Shown: positions 1 through 8,634, counted from the first letter of the stretch. The stretch: DNA of 64,000 bases from CAYNVS01 sp964400725 (GCA_964400725.1 CAYNVS010000004.1:1-64000); one strand, 5' to 3'. Notes: generated from the sequence alone by a model not told the origin. A program made the numbers and translations.

Positions 1-420
1 GTAACTTTCTCGACGCGCCTCATCGACAGCAACTACCCGAATTACGAGGTCGTAATTCCGGCGTCCTACAACCACGAGCTAGCTATCCGCCGCTCGGAGC
101 TCATCGAAGCTATGAACCGCGTCGCGGTTTTGCACGAAGAGCGCGGCCAGCGCGTCGGCTTCGACATTTCGCAAAACAAAGTCATTATTTCGTCTTCCTA
201 CTCCGAGTACGGCAAGAGCAAGCAGCCCGTCGCCGCGGAGCTTACCGGAATGCCGATTAACATGGGTTTCCCGTTTAACACGTTCATGGACGTTCTAAAC
301 TCCTTCAAGCAGGAGAACATCACGATTAAAATCGTTGGAGACGAGACTCCGGCTCGAATCGAGGCCGACGGAGTATCCAATTATTTCGGAATAGTCATGC
401 CCGTCAAGGCTGACGAATAA
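1..420 (+). CDS. dnaN: DNA polymerase III beta sliding clamp, C-terminal part
   Basis: The left edge cuts this gene; 139 codons and the stop are visible. The protein is the ring-shaped clamp that tethers the replicative polymerase to DNA. The visible part matches the end of domain 2 and all of domain 3: the conserved LIDSNYPNYEVVIP stretch lies at visible residues 7-20, and the chain ends in IVMPVKADE, close to the family's usual MPM-type C-terminus that forms the partner-binding cleft. A strong hairpin terminator follows at once, so dnaN is the end of its transcript. In many bacteria dnaN sits beside dnaA and oriC, which would lie to the left if that holds here, but nothing visible proves it. 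Identity is confident from the motif and the C-terminal fold pattern. Confidence 0.93.
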   Translation, partial: VTFSTRLIDSNYPNYEVVIPASYNHELAIRRSELIEAMNRVAVLHEERGQRVGFDISQNKVIISSSYSEYGKSKQPVAAELTGMPINMGFPFNTFMDVLNSFKQENITIKIVGDETPARIEADGVSNYFGIVMPVKADE

Positions 421-432
421 AACGCTAAGCTA

Positions 433-455
433 GGGCGGCGGCGAGCCGCCCTTTT
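433..455 (+). terminator. Rho-independent terminator after dnaN
   Basis: A perfect 7-bp stem GGGCGGC/GCCGCCC with a 5-nt loop is followed by TTTT. It begins 12 nt after the dnaN stop codon. Confidence 0.85.
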
Positions 456-459
456 CAAT

Positions 460-1023
460 TTGATTTGCTTGGTTTTGCCCAAAACGCAACTTTTTTCCGA
501 TAAGAAAGTAGGGGACGTTTACGGTCGTAAGTTTATCTCCAAGCACGACCTTCGCGTCGTTCTCGTAAACCCCGAAATACCGCAGAACGCAGGAAACATA
601 GGCCGTCTATGCGTCGGTTTCGGCGCGTCGCTGCATCTTGTTCATCCGCTCGGCTTCAAAACGGACGCGGCGCAGCTAAAGCGCGCCGGGCTCGACTACT
701 GGGAGAATTTGGCGGTTTACGAGCACGCAAGCCTCGACGCCTTCTTCGAGGAATTTCCGCAGGCGGCGGAAAAAGGCTGGGCGCTGACGACCAAGGTCAA
801 AAGGCCTTTTACGTCGGCGGAATTTGCCGCGGGCGATTTTTTATTTTTCGGACCGGAGACGAAAGGGCTTTCTTCGGAATTTTTAAAAAAATGCGGCGAT
901 CGCTGCCTCACAATTCCCATCATGGGGCCGATTCGCAGCTATAACCTCGCCAACTCCGTCTCAATAGCGCTGTTCGAGGCGGCGCGCAAGGTTCAACCGG
1001 AGGCGTTTGAATGGAAGAAATAA
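460..1023 (+). CDS. trmL: tRNA 2'-O-methyltransferase of the SpoU/TrmH family, TrmL-like
   Basis: SPOUT methyltransferase expected to methylate the ribose of the wobble base (C34/U34) in tRNA-Leu. Motif 1 is VLVNPEIPQNAGNIGRLC (about residues 34-51), motif 2 is FLFFGPETKGLS and motif 3 is IPIMGPIRSYNLANSVSIAL, the trefoil-knot SAM site. In E. coli TrmL the protein starts almost exactly at motif 1, so about 30 N-terminal residues of this reading are suspect. No ATG or GTG lies in frame before motif 1. Only TTG codons (460, 469, 475) or a rare start such as ATC at 535 are available, so the true start is unresolved. The 3' end overlaps trpS by 13 nt, suggesting translational coupling. TrmL is the most likely paralogue, but another short SpoU enzyme is possible. 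Confidence 0.82.
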   Translation: MICLVLPKTQLFSDKKVGDVYGRKFISKHDLRVVLVNPEIPQNAGNIGRLCVGFGASLHLVHPLGFKTDAAQLKRAGLDYWENLAVYEHASLDAFFEEFPQAAEKGWALTTKVKRPFTSAEFAAGDFLFFGPETKGLSSEFLKKCGDRCLTIPIMGPIRSYNLANSVSIALFEAARKVQPEAFEWKK

Positions 1024-2117
1024 TTAAAACCGACGAGCGGGCGGCGGACGACGCATCCGCCGAGCGCGGCGACGAACAATTGAAATGGACGAGGCCTGAA
1101 GGACGAAAGCGCGTCGTTTTCAGCGGAATGCAGCCTACCGGCGCGCTGCACTTGGGCAATTATCTGGGCGCGTTGGTAAACTGGATAAACTGCGCCGACG
1201 ACCCCCAGTACGACTGCATTTACAGCATCGTTGACTACCACGCGATAACGATTCCGTACGACGTTTCGGCCATGCGCCGCCGAGTGCTGGACATGGCGCG
1301 GGACATGATTGCGGGCGGGCTTCCGATTGATAAGTGCTCGCTGTTCGCGCAATCGCACGCGCCGGAACACGCCGAGCTTGCGTGGATCTTTTGCAGCTTG
1401 GCGATGATGGGGCGGCTGGAGAACATGACGCAGTTTAAAGACAAAAGCAAACTCGCCGAGCAGCGCGAGGGGACGAACGCGGGGCTGTTCGTTTATCCGG
1501 TGCTTCAGGCGGCGGACATACTTTTATATAAAGGCGAGCTCGTCCCCGTCGGAGAAGATCAGGAGCAGCATTTGGAGCTTTCGCGGGAAATTGCGCGGAG
1601 GTTCAACTTCCGTTACGGTCCGACCTTTCCCGAACCTAAAACGATGTTCTCGACCACTCCGCGCATTATGGGGCTCGACGGCGCAAGGAAGATGAGCAAG
1701 TCGCTTGACAATCACGTCGGCCTGCTGGAAGAGCCCGCAAGCGTGATTGAGAAGTTCACGCGCCGCGCCGCCAGCGATCCGAGCCGCGCCCGGCGCAAAG
1801 ATCCCGGCAACCCCGACGTCTGCTACGTTTATTCGATGCACAAGTTCTTCACGCCCGACGCAGACCGCGAACAGATAGCCTGCGACTGCCGATCCGCCGC
1901 AATCGGCTGCTTCGACTGCAAGAAGAAGCTCGCCGAGAACGTGATAAGCAAGACGGAACCTATGCGCGAGCGCGCCCGCGAGGTCGAGAAAGACGACGAT
2001 TACGTCTGGGACGTTTTGCATGAAGGCGCAAAAAGGGCCAAGGCCGCAGCCGAGGAGACTATGGCCGAGGTGAAAGGAAAAATGGGGCTTCTTCCGCCGT
2101 GGGGAAACAAGCTCTGA
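1011..2117 (+). CDS. trpS: Tryptophanyl-tRNA synthetase
   Basis: Class I aminoacyl-tRNA synthetase that charges tRNA-Trp. The HIGH-equivalent motif is HLGN at residues 47-50 inside SGMQPTGALHLGNYLGAL, and the KMSKS loop is intact at 227-231. At 368 residues it is slightly longer than the usual 330 because of a charged N-terminal extension of about 33 residues (rich in D, E, R and A) before the catalytic core. The C-terminal half has extra cysteines (ACDCRSAAIGCFDCKKKL, about 290-307), reminiscent of but not proof of a metal site. The ATG at 1011 has a good GGAGGCG ribosome site lying inside the end of the upstream methyltransferase gene, so the two genes are coupled. Identity is secure; the role of the N-terminal tail is unknown. 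Confidence 0.95.
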   Translation: MEEIIKTDERAADDASAERGDEQLKWTRPEGRKRVVFSGMQPTGALHLGNYLGALVNWINCADDPQYDCIYSIVDYHAITIPYDVSAMRRRVLDMARDMIAGGLPIDKCSLFAQSHAPEHAELAWIFCSLAMMGRLENMTQFKDKSKLAEQREGTNAGLFVYPVLQAADILLYKGELVPVGEDQEQHLELSREIARRFNFRYGPTFPEPKTMFSTTPRIMGLDGARKMSKSLDNHVGLLEEPASVIEKFTRRAASDPSRARRKDPGNPDVCYVYSMHKFFTPDADREQIACDCRSAAIGCFDCKKKLAENVISKTEPMRERAREVEKDDDYVWDVLHEGAKRAKAAAEETMAEVKGKMGLLPPWGNKL

Positions 2118-2609
2118 AAACTTTTTAAAGCAAAAACGCGCGGTTGCGGCTGTTATTAGCTTCGTCGCGGCTTAAATCGTAAACCCGAAAGCGAACATAA
2201 GCGGTAAATCGGGTTTACCGCCGCATGACGCCAAGGCAGGCACATAACAGTTCTCAAAAGTTATGTCCGTAATTCGGAGTAATGCGGCGCTGATAAACGC
2301 AGCAATAGCGCAGCTTATCAGTTAAAAAAAAGCTGACAAATTTCGCATTCGCTTCATGTATCAGCGTTATCAGGCAATTAAGATTTCGGACAATATTTTT
2401 TAAGAAGCGGCATAACAAACCGTTCGTCTCAATTTATTAAAAACGCGCGTAAAAGTCAAAAATTGACGGCGCTAATCTTCGGGAAAAATAAATGTTTTCT
2501 TAATTGGACAACTACGCCGCGGAGATTTATTATAAGACAGTTTGAAAAGTTGAATTTAATATAATATAAGTTTATCGTTATTTAACCGAATTCATCGCGA
2601 GCGAATAAA
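2118..2609. other. 492-bp intergenic region with several hairpins, no gene seen
   Basis: No convincing coding sequence. Three small inverted repeats occur: GCGGTAAA/TTTACCGC with a 5-nt loop near 2200, CATAAC/GTTATG near 2240-2265, and CTGATAA/TTATCAG near 2290-2325, the last followed by an A-run. None has a U-tract on the trpS strand. The right end is AT-rich and carries a promoter-like pair. A small RNA cannot be excluded. Confidence 0.5.
2542..2570 (+). promoter_or_regulatory. Sigma-70-type promoter for the AI-2E family gene
   Basis: TTGAAA (2542-2547) and TATAAG (2565-2570) are separated by 17 bp, giving a transcript that starts about 35 nt before the ATG at 2610. Confidence 0.55.
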
Positions 2610-3815
2610 ATGGACAACGCGGAACAAACTAGAAACAAGCGGCACCAGTGGGCGAAAATCGGCTGGATGCTAGGCATCGTCCTCCTTCTGGGCGCGGCTA
2701 TCGTCGTGCTGGGAAACCTCCTAATGCCGGTCGTCATAGCTTTCTTCGCGGCTTATCTACTCGACCCGATTATGAACAGGTTCGAAGCCAAAGGGTTCAA
2801 CCGCGCCGCGGCGATTCTCGTCTTCCTCGCCCTAGTAGCCGTTTTCCTCACGGCGGCGTTTTTCATAATCGTGCCGATGATTCAGGCGCAGGCGGAAGAC
2901 TTCTTTGCAAACCAGCCCAAATACGCCGAGAGGCTGCGCGAGTTTATTCTTACGCAGGTCGTCCCTTACCTCGAAAAACTCCGCGGCAAAAAGCTGCCCC
3001 ACAACTGGGAAGGGCTGATGAACGAGCTGCCCAACCTCACCGGCAATATGCTGGCTCAAATGCAGGGCTCGCTCGAGAACGCGCTGGGCGCGATGATGCT
3101 CAGCGGACGCTGGCTGATGACCGTCTTCATTACCATTGTTCTGGTTCCGGTTTTTACGTTTTATTTCCTGCGCGACTTCGACGGCCTAAAAATTTGGGTC
3201 GCCGATCTATTTCCTAAAAAAACCAAGTCTAACTGGATCGCTTATTTCGTCGAAATAGACCAAACGATGTCGTCCATCATCCGCGGGCAAGTGATGATAT
3301 GCCTGATTTTGGGGTCGCTTTATTCCGTCGGACTGACGCTTATCGGCCTGCCGATGGGGCTGCTGATAGGAATGATTACCGGCGGTCTCGCGTTCATACC
3401 GTACGTCGGTTTCTCAATCGGGATGTTCGCCGCCGTTGCGATGTCCATCTTTGCGTGGAACGGCCCAGGACTGCTTGTCGCGACGCTTGCGGTCTTCGGC
3501 GTAGTGCAGGTCGCGGACGGTCTTTTCATAACGCCGCGCATACTGGGGCAGAGGCTTCGCGTAAGCCCCATGGTAGTCATTATAGCGCTGTTCGTCGGAG
3601 GCAGGCTTTTCGGATTCGTCGGAATGCTTTTGGCGGTTCCGGTTACGGCCATAATGAAGGTTACATTCAGCCACCTTATCGCGGCATACCGCAAGAGTCC
3701 TTTCTATCTCGGCGAAGAGACGCAGGACTGTCCGTGCAAGGAAGAAGGAAAAGACGAGGCCAAAGATAAAATTGAGAACGAAACGCAGGCGGACGCAGTC
3801 AAGCCGCAGGCGTAA
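2610..3815 (+). CDS. AI-2E family (PerM/TqsA/YdiK-type) membrane transporter
   Basis: Polytopic inner-membrane permease of 401 residues. Hydrophobic segments appear at about 20-45, 65-90, 160-185, 225-290 and 305-345 with the family layout: two N-terminal helices, a soluble amphipathic stretch (about 95-155), and a C-terminal bundle containing PYVGFSIG and the SPMVVIIALFVGGRLFGFVG signature. Members export signals such as AI-2 or act as Na+/H+ antiporters, and the substrate cannot be read from sequence. The last 35 residues are a charged tail with a CPC pair (about 371-373), likely cytoplasmic. It is a single-gene unit with its own promoter. The ribosome site is weak. Confidence 0.85.
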   Translation: MDNAEQTRNKRHQWAKIGWMLGIVLLLGAAIVVLGNLLMPVVIAFFAAYLLDPIMNRFEAKGFNRAAAILVFLALVAVFLTAAFFIIVPMIQAQAEDFFANQPKYAERLREFILTQVVPYLEKLRGKKLPHNWEGLMNELPNLTGNMLAQMQGSLENALGAMMLSGRWLMTVFITIVLVPVFTFYFLRDFDGLKIWVADLFPKKTKSNWIAYFVEIDQTMSSIIRGQVMICLILGSLYSVGLTLIGLPMGLLIGMITGGLAFIPYVGFSIGMFAAVAMSIFAWNGPGLLVATLAVFGVVQVADGLFITPRILGQRLRVSPMVVIIALFVGGRLFGFVGMLLAVPVTAIMKVTFSHLIAAYRKSPFYLGEETQDCPCKEEGKDEAKDKIENETQADAVKPQA

Positions 3816-3934
3816 CGACAGGCCGCGGTCGTTTTTTGAATTCAATTTTTAGTTCCGCCGCATATTTAAGATAATTATCGCCGCCGAAGGGGTTCTATTA
3901 GCGCAAATACTGAATTTAATAAGATAAAATTCTC

Positions 3935-3962
3935 TTGCAATACATATCTATAAAGCTATTAT
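3935..3962 (+). promoter_or_regulatory. Promoter of the PFOR operon
   Basis: TTGCAA (3935-3940), 16 bp, TATTAT (3957-3962). The predicted start is about 45 nt before the ATG, which has a strong AGGAGG at 4002-4007. TTGCAA recurs as a likely -35 box elsewhere in the window. Confidence 0.6.
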
Positions 3963-4013
3963 TATCCGCGTTAAGAGTTTTTCGCCTTCTTTACACCAAC
4001 CAGGAGGTAGTTA

Positions 4014-5957
4014 ATGAGCGACAGAGAGTTTAAATATCCGGGAATTCCCACAACGTCGGACGGTTCCGATTGCGTAGTGTGGGTAGAAACTAGAGCGTGT
4101 CAGGGAGCGGCGGCTTACCCTATTACTCCGTCCACCAACATGGGCGTTGGGTTTCAGGCGGCGGTGGCCGACGGCCAGCGCAACGTATGGGACGAGGAAC
4201 TCGCGTTCGTCGAGCCTGAGAGCGAACACTCCAGCGCCAGCGCTTGCGAAGGTTTCGCGCTTGCGGGCGGCAGGGTTACGAACTTCACTTCAGGCCAGGG
4301 CCTCCTACTGATGAAAGAAGTTCTTTACACCATAGCCGGCAAAAGGCTTCCCGTCGTATTTCACATCGGCGCCCGCGCCATGACGGTGCACGCGCTTAAC
4401 GTTCACGCCGGACATGACGACGTCATGGGCGTGATAGATTGCGGCTGGGGCATGCTGTTTGCCCGCAACAATCAGGAAATCGCGGACTTTGCGCTCATCA
4501 GCAGACGCGCCGCGGAAGATTCATTCAATCCTTTCCTAAATATACAAGACGGCTTCCTTTCCACTCACACCGTCGAGACGGTGCGCCTGCCGGAACCGGA
4601 TCTGATTAAAGAATATCTGGGACATCCGTCCGAGAAGCTCATAAATTTGATGGATCCGAAGAACCCGATTATGAGCGGCACGGTTCAGAATCAGGACGCG
4701 TACATGCGCGGCAAGCTGGGTCAGAGAGCCTTCTATGCGCCGCTTAAGAACAACCTTAAAAAGGCTATGGCCGAATACGGCGAACTCACCGGACGCAAAT
4801 ACGACCTCATCGAGAAATACTATATGGAAGACGCCGAATACGCCGTCGTCGGCATGGGCACTTTCATGGAAACCGCCAAGGCGACCGTCAAGCATCTGCG
4901 CGAAACGCAGGGCGTTAAAGTCGGCGTCGTTACGGTTTTCTCGTTCCGTCCGTTCCCCGGTCCGGAGTTGGTCGAAGCTCTGCGCAACTGCAAGGTCGTA
5001 AGCGTTTTGGAGCGCTGCGACGAAATATGCTCGCCGGAAAACCCGCTTGCGGGAGATATCAAGGCGGCGTTCGCCGACGCTATGTGGGGACACCCCGATT
5101 ACGAAAAAACGACCCGCGTTCCGATGATCCAGCACGGCGCCGGCGGCCTCGGAAGCCGCGACGTCCGCTCCAACGACTTCATCGCAATCGTGAACAACAT
5201 GATAGCGGGCGAAAAGGGCAAAATCCGCTACTGCGTCGGCATCGACCACGAAGACGCGCTTTCTTTCGGCGGCGCGGAGCCCGACGTCCGCCCCAAGGGC
5301 GCCTTCTCGATGCGCGGCCACTCCATCGGCGGATACGGTTCGGTAACGACGAACAAGGTCATCGCTACCGTCTGCGGCAGCCTCTTCGGGCTGGACGTTC
5401 AGGCGTACCCGAAATACGGCGCGGAGAAAAAAGGTCTTCCGACCACTTTTTACCTTACCGTAGCGCCCGGCCACATCGACATCCATCAAGAGCTTTCCAA
5501 GGTCGAATTCGTTCCGGTGTTCGACACCAACGCCTTCTTAGGCGGCAACCCGTTGAAGGGGCTCGTCCCCGGCGGCGTCCTTTTCCTGCACACGGAAGAA
5601 TCCGTTCCGCTAAAAATCTGGAAGTCGCTCCCTTCTTGGGCTCGCAAAGAAATTAAAGAGCGGAATATAAAGGTGTACGGCCTCGACACCGTTAAAGTAG
5701 CGCGCGAAGTCGCCAGCAAGCCCGACCTCGTTCAACGCATGCAGGGCATAGTCCTGTTGGGCGTCTTCCTTAAAGCCACCCCGTACGCGGCGGAAAAAGG
5801 GATGAACGAAGAAGTTCTGATGGCGGGCGTGGAAAAGGGATTGAAGAAATATTTCGGAAAACGCGGCGAGCAGGTCGTCAAAGACAACATGACCTGCGTT
5901 GTTCGCGGCTACAAAGAGGTCGTCGAAATCCCCGCCGAAATTATGGCCCAAGAATAA
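4014..5957 (+). CDS. Pyruvate:ferredoxin oxidoreductase, N-terminal chain (domains I-III)
   Basis: First chain of a pyruvate:ferredoxin (flavodoxin) oxidoreductase, which oxidises pyruvate with CoA to acetyl-CoA and CO2 and passes electrons to ferredoxin. The 647 residues cover what is domains I to III of the usual single ~1170-residue NifJ/Por enzyme. The pyrimidine-binding domain I has ACQGAAAYPITPSTN (about 29-43) and the NFTSGQGLLLMKEVLYTIAGKRLP core (quoted in part: TSGQGLLLMKEVLY). Domain II has GMGTFMETAK and SFRPFPGPEL. The gamma-like domain III spans about 405-640 with MRGHSIGGYGS. The break falls at the domain III/IV border. The second chain starts 26 nt downstream with its own GAGGAG site, so this is gene fission and not a frameshift. 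Pyruvate is the expected substrate; another 2-oxoacid is possible. Confidence 0.9.
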   Translation: MSDREFKYPGIPTTSDGSDCVVWVETRACQGAAAYPITPSTNMGVGFQAAVADGQRNVWDEELAFVEPESEHSSASACEGFALAGGRVTNFTSGQGLLLMKEVLYTIAGKRLPVVFHIGARAMTVHALNVHAGHDDVMGVIDCGWGMLFARNNQEIADFALISRRAAEDSFNPFLNIQDGFLSTHTVETVRLPEPDLIKEYLGHPSEKLINLMDPKNPIMSGTVQNQDAYMRGKLGQRAFYAPLKNNLKKAMAEYGELTGRKYDLIEKYYMEDAEYAVVGMGTFMETAKATVKHLRETQGVKVGVVTVFSFRPFPGPELVEALRNCKVVSVLERCDEICSPENPLAGDIKAAFADAMWGHPDYEKTTRVPMIQHGAGGLGSRDVRSNDFIAIVNNMIAGEKGKIRYCVGIDHEDALSFGGAEPDVRPKGAFSMRGHSIGGYGSVTTNKVIATVCGSLFGLDVQAYPKYGAEKKGLPTTFYLTVAPGHIDIHQELSKVEFVPVFDTNAFLGGNPLKGLVPGGVLFLHTEESVPLKIWKSLPSWARKEIKERNIKVYGLDTVKVAREVASKPDLVQRMQGIVLLGVFLKATPYAAEKGMNEEVLMAGVEKGLKKYFGKRGEQVVKDNMTCVVRGYKEVVEIPAEIMAQE

Positions 5958-5983
5958 CCGATTTGCATTGAGGAGCAAACCCG

Positions 5984-7564
5984 ATGACTCAAAATTATAA
6001 ATGCAGCAAAGAAGTCAGCAAGGCGAGCCTTGCGCTTGAAAAATTCGACGATTTGGTGCTCAAGCCCTACCTTGAAGGCAAGGGCGAGCACGACGTCAAG
6101 GCCGACGAACTCGCCGCCCGCTCGCTTATTCCCGCCGGCACCGCCGCGAAAAGAAGCTTCGCCGCAGTTTCGCCGTACATCCCCGTTTACGATCCGTCCA
6201 AGTGCATCGCTTGTATGGAATGCGTTATACAGTGCCCGGACGTCGCGATACGTCCCCGCGTAAATACTCCGGCGGAAGTCGAAACCGCTGTCGCAAAACT
6301 TGAGGATAAAGAGTTTGCCGCTAGCGTCAACGCCCAATTCGCCAAGACTGTCAAGTTCTACAACACTTACGAGAAACAGGGCAAAACCCCCGGTCTGTTC
6401 TCCCTCTGGATCGACCAAACCAAGTGCAAGGGCTGCGGCGTTTGCGTAGAAGTCTGCGCCGACAGGGGCGCCCTTAAAATGGTCTCCAAAGACGACGCGT
6501 TAATGACCGATTACGGCAAGAAAATCGCTTTTATCAACGAGACGCTGCCGAAGACCGACAAAGGTTACGTAAATCCGAAACTGCTGACCGACATTTTCCT
6601 AGACGAAAACAACTGGTTGTACGTCGGCGGCGCGGGCGCTTGCATGGGCTGCGGCGAAATCACCGCTTATAAAATGGTTCTTACCGCTGCGGCTACAATC
6701 GCCGGAGACAACCAGGTAATCGTCGCCAGCACCGGCTGCGACACCGTTTACGCATCCACCTACCCGTTCAACATTTTCAGGGTTCCCTGGACGAACCCGC
6801 TGTTTGAAAACAGCACGACTACGGCTATGGGCGTTCGTTTGCGCCTCGACCAGCAAGGGAACAAAGACGCGGTCGTGTGGGCGGTCGGCGGAGACGGAGC
6901 CATGAACGACATCGGCTTCCAGCCTCTTTCCCGCCTGCTTGCCAGCGACATGAACATTAAGGTTCTCGTGCTCGACACGCAGACCTATTCCAACACCGGC
7001 GGCCAGACGAGCACCGCGAGTTTCCTCGGACAGAACGCCAAACTTTCCTATCACGGAAAGAAAATTCCGGGCAAAACCGAGCGCCGCAAGGAACTGGCGA
7101 ACATCGCCATGATGCACCCGGACGTTTACGTGGCGCAGGTTTCGCCGGCTTATCACAACCACTTCCTCCGCTCGGTAATCGACGCGGTAACGTATCCCGG
7201 CCCTGCGATTATAATCGCGTACAGCCCATGCATGCCGGAGCACGGCATCGGCGACAACGAAGCGACGGCGCGCGCCAAGGCGGCGGTCGTTTCCCGCGCG
7301 TTCCCGCTTATTGTTCACGATCCGCGCAAGGGCGCTACGTTGAAGGAGCGCATCTCGCTGGCGGGCAATCCGTCGATCGATCAGGATTGGCATACCGACC
7401 CCAAGACGGGCGAAGTTCAAGACTTTTTATGGTTCGCCCGCAAGGAAGGCCGCTTCGCCAAGCACTTCGACCGTCATGGGAACGTAAGCGAAGAGCTGAA
7501 GTCGAGCATGGAAGACCGTTTGAAGAACTGGCGTTTAATCCGCGAATTGGCGGGCAAACTTTAA
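5984..7564 (+). CDS. Pyruvate:ferredoxin oxidoreductase, C-terminal chain (2x4Fe-4S and TPP domain)
   Basis: Second chain of the split enzyme, 526 residues. After a short N-terminal linker equivalent to domain IV comes a bacterial ferredoxin domain with two 4Fe-4S motifs: CIACMECVIQCP (about 70-81) and CKGCGVCVEVC (about 147-157). The thiamine diphosphate half follows: GACMGCGEITAYK (about 220) carries the cysteine pair that holds the proximal cluster, GGDGAMNDIGFQ is the Mg-TPP GDG motif, and NTGGQTSTAS completes it. Together with the upstream chain every domain of a standard PFOR is present, so the complex should be functional. It is co-transcribed and ends at a strong terminator. The dedicated ferredoxin gene is not in the window. 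Confidence 0.92.
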   Translation: MTQNYKCSKEVSKASLALEKFDDLVLKPYLEGKGEHDVKADELAARSLIPAGTAAKRSFAAVSPYIPVYDPSKCIACMECVIQCPDVAIRPRVNTPAEVETAVAKLEDKEFAASVNAQFAKTVKFYNTYEKQGKTPGLFSLWIDQTKCKGCGVCVEVCADRGALKMVSKDDALMTDYGKKIAFINETLPKTDKGYVNPKLLTDIFLDENNWLYVGGAGACMGCGEITAYKMVLTAAATIAGDNQVIVASTGCDTVYASTYPFNIFRVPWTNPLFENSTTTAMGVRLRLDQQGNKDAVVWAVGGDGAMNDIGFQPLSRLLASDMNIKVLVLDTQTYSNTGGQTSTASFLGQNAKLSYHGKKIPGKTERRKELANIAMMHPDVYVAQVSPAYHNHFLRSVIDAVTYPGPAIIIAYSPCMPEHGIGDNEATARAKAAVVSRAFPLIVHDPRKGATLKERISLAGNPSIDQDWHTDPKTGEVQDFLWFARKEGRFAKHFDRHGNVSEELKSSMEDRLKNWRLIRELAGKL

Positions 7565-7586
7565 ACCGCAAGTTTGAATTGAAAAG

Positions 7587-7617
7587 AAAGGCAGGCTTCA
7601 AGCCTGCCTTTTTTATT
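7587..7617 (+). terminator. Rho-independent terminator of the PFOR operon
   Basis: AAAGGCAGGCTT and AAGCCTGCCTTT form a long perfect stem around a single C (so the loop opens a few pairs), followed by TTTATTT. Confidence 0.88.
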
Positions 7618-7947
7618 TGATTTATTGTTTATAAATTAATGTTAAAGGTTCAGCCCTTTCAAAAAGCGTTGCCAAACGACGATTCTGATATAATATTTTA
7701 TTCCTCCTCAATAAACTTTTTCTTTTAATAGGGCGGAAAACGGCGAGGATAAAGACGATGCATATTATAAAGCCTCCGGCGCGCGCAAACCACGCCACCC
7801 CGCAGAGGCGTCCGCTCGCTCGGCGCGAAAAAACGGCCGGTCGCGCATATTCGGCGGGCGGGAATACGCTAATATTTTTAGGTTGTTCTTAAAATTTTCT
7901 TGTCTATAAAACGCGCATATGCTACTTATTTTCCGCAGGAGGCGAAC
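7618..7947. other. Intergenic region with a promoter at its right end, no gene seen
   Basis: The region between the PFOR terminator and the phasin-like gene (start ATG 7948). A TATAAT lies at 7689-7694 without a good -35 box. The better promoter is near 7883-7910. No coding potential or RNA motif was recognised in the GC-rich middle (7760-7860). Confidence 0.5.
7883..7910 (+). promoter_or_regulatory. Likely promoter of the phasin-like/parA operon
   Basis: TTGTTC (7883-7888), 16 bp, TATAAA (7905-7910), about 30 nt upstream of a strong GCAGGAGG ribosome site and ATG 7948. Confidence 0.5.
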
Positions 7948-8595
7948 ATGACCGCATACAAAGATTTTAGAAAAGGCATCCTCGGAGATTTGCTGGGGCT
8001 TTACGAGGCGAAGGTCGCCGAGCAGCTCAACGAAATCTTCAACAGCGAGCGCGTGGTTAAGACGCTTCAAACCGTCCTCGCTACGAGCGAAGAGTTCCGC
8101 AAAGTCGTCGGCAAAGGCATCGAGACCGCGCTTACTAACCTCGAATTCCCAACCGGAGCCGACTTCGAGAAGCTCGCAGAGCGCATCGAACACCTTGAAA
8201 ACACGCTGTTCGACGTCAGAAGCGAAATTCACGGCCTTAAAAAAGCCCTCGAAAAGGGGGAAGGCGCGGAATGCGGCTGCGGCTGCAAGGAAGAACTCGC
8301 CGCAATAAGCGAAAAACTAGACGTCGTGCTCGATTTGTTCGAGCTGGTCGAAGTTGAAGGCGAAGACGACGGCGTTTGCGGATGCGGATGCTCGGAATAC
8401 GACGAGTTCGAGGAATTCGATTTCGAGCCCGCGAATGAATCGCGCGCTTCGGTTCGTAAAGAGGCCGAGGCCAAGCCTAAAGCGGCGGAGAAGCCCGCCA
8501 AGGCCAAAAAGGAAACGGCCGTCAAAGAGGCTGCGAAACCAAAAGAAGAGCCTAAACGTCAAAGAAAAAGCGCATCCGGCAAAAAGGCCAAGTAA
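7948..8595 (+). CDS. Phasin-like coiled-coil protein with two CGCGC motifs and a basic Lys/Ala tail
   Basis: A 215-residue soluble protein with three parts. The N-terminal 105 residues are helical and end in LEFPTGADFEKLAERIEHLE, which resembles the 'PTR-x-LxxRxExLE' oligomerisation segment of polyhydroxyalkanoate phasins and PhaE. The middle has two CGCGC motifs (about 109-113 and 147-151) bracketing an acidic helix, unusual for a phasin and suggestive of metal binding or redox. The last 60 residues are AKPKAAEKPAKA-type Lys/Ala/Pro repeats, like the DNA-binding tail of PhaF or histone H1. The ATG at 7948 has a consensus Shine-Dalgarno; longer readings do not. A ParA ATPase follows after 39 nt. 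No PHA synthase is in the window. Function is inferred: an adaptor that lets a ParA ATPase position a granule, complex or DNA. Confidence 0.6.
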   Translation: MTAYKDFRKGILGDLLGLYEAKVAEQLNEIFNSERVVKTLQTVLATSEEFRKVVGKGIETALTNLEFPTGADFEKLAERIEHLENTLFDVRSEIHGLKKALEKGEGAECGCGCKEELAAISEKLDVVLDLFELVEVEGEDDGVCGCGCSEYDEFEEFDFEPANESRASVRKEAEAKPKAAEKPAKAKKETAVKEAAKPKEEPKRQRKSASGKKAK

Positions 8596-8634
8596 AGGCG
8601 GAGTCAGAAACTCCGCAAATAGAAGGGACGCGAA

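Noticed and set aside
2504..2516. GGACAACTACGCC shared with 28220-28232, considered as a dispersed repeat
   Set aside because: One 13-base match among about 10 kb of non-coding sequence is expected by chance. The flanks do not match.
4536..5489. A 317-codon open frame opposite the PFOR alpha gene
   Set aside because: High GC at third positions leaves the antisense frame open. The sequence is Arg/Val/Ala/Asp-rich with no motif, and the + strand gene is certain.
6760..7420. Antisense frames opposite the PFOR beta gene
   Set aside because: They have no start signals and are compositional shadows of a gene with intact cofactor motifs.
7689..7694. TATAAT near 7690 as the main promoter of the phasin-like gene
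   Set aside because: The nearest TTG box (TTGCCA at 7669) is only 14 bp away, and a better-spaced pair lies at 7883-7910, closer to the gene.
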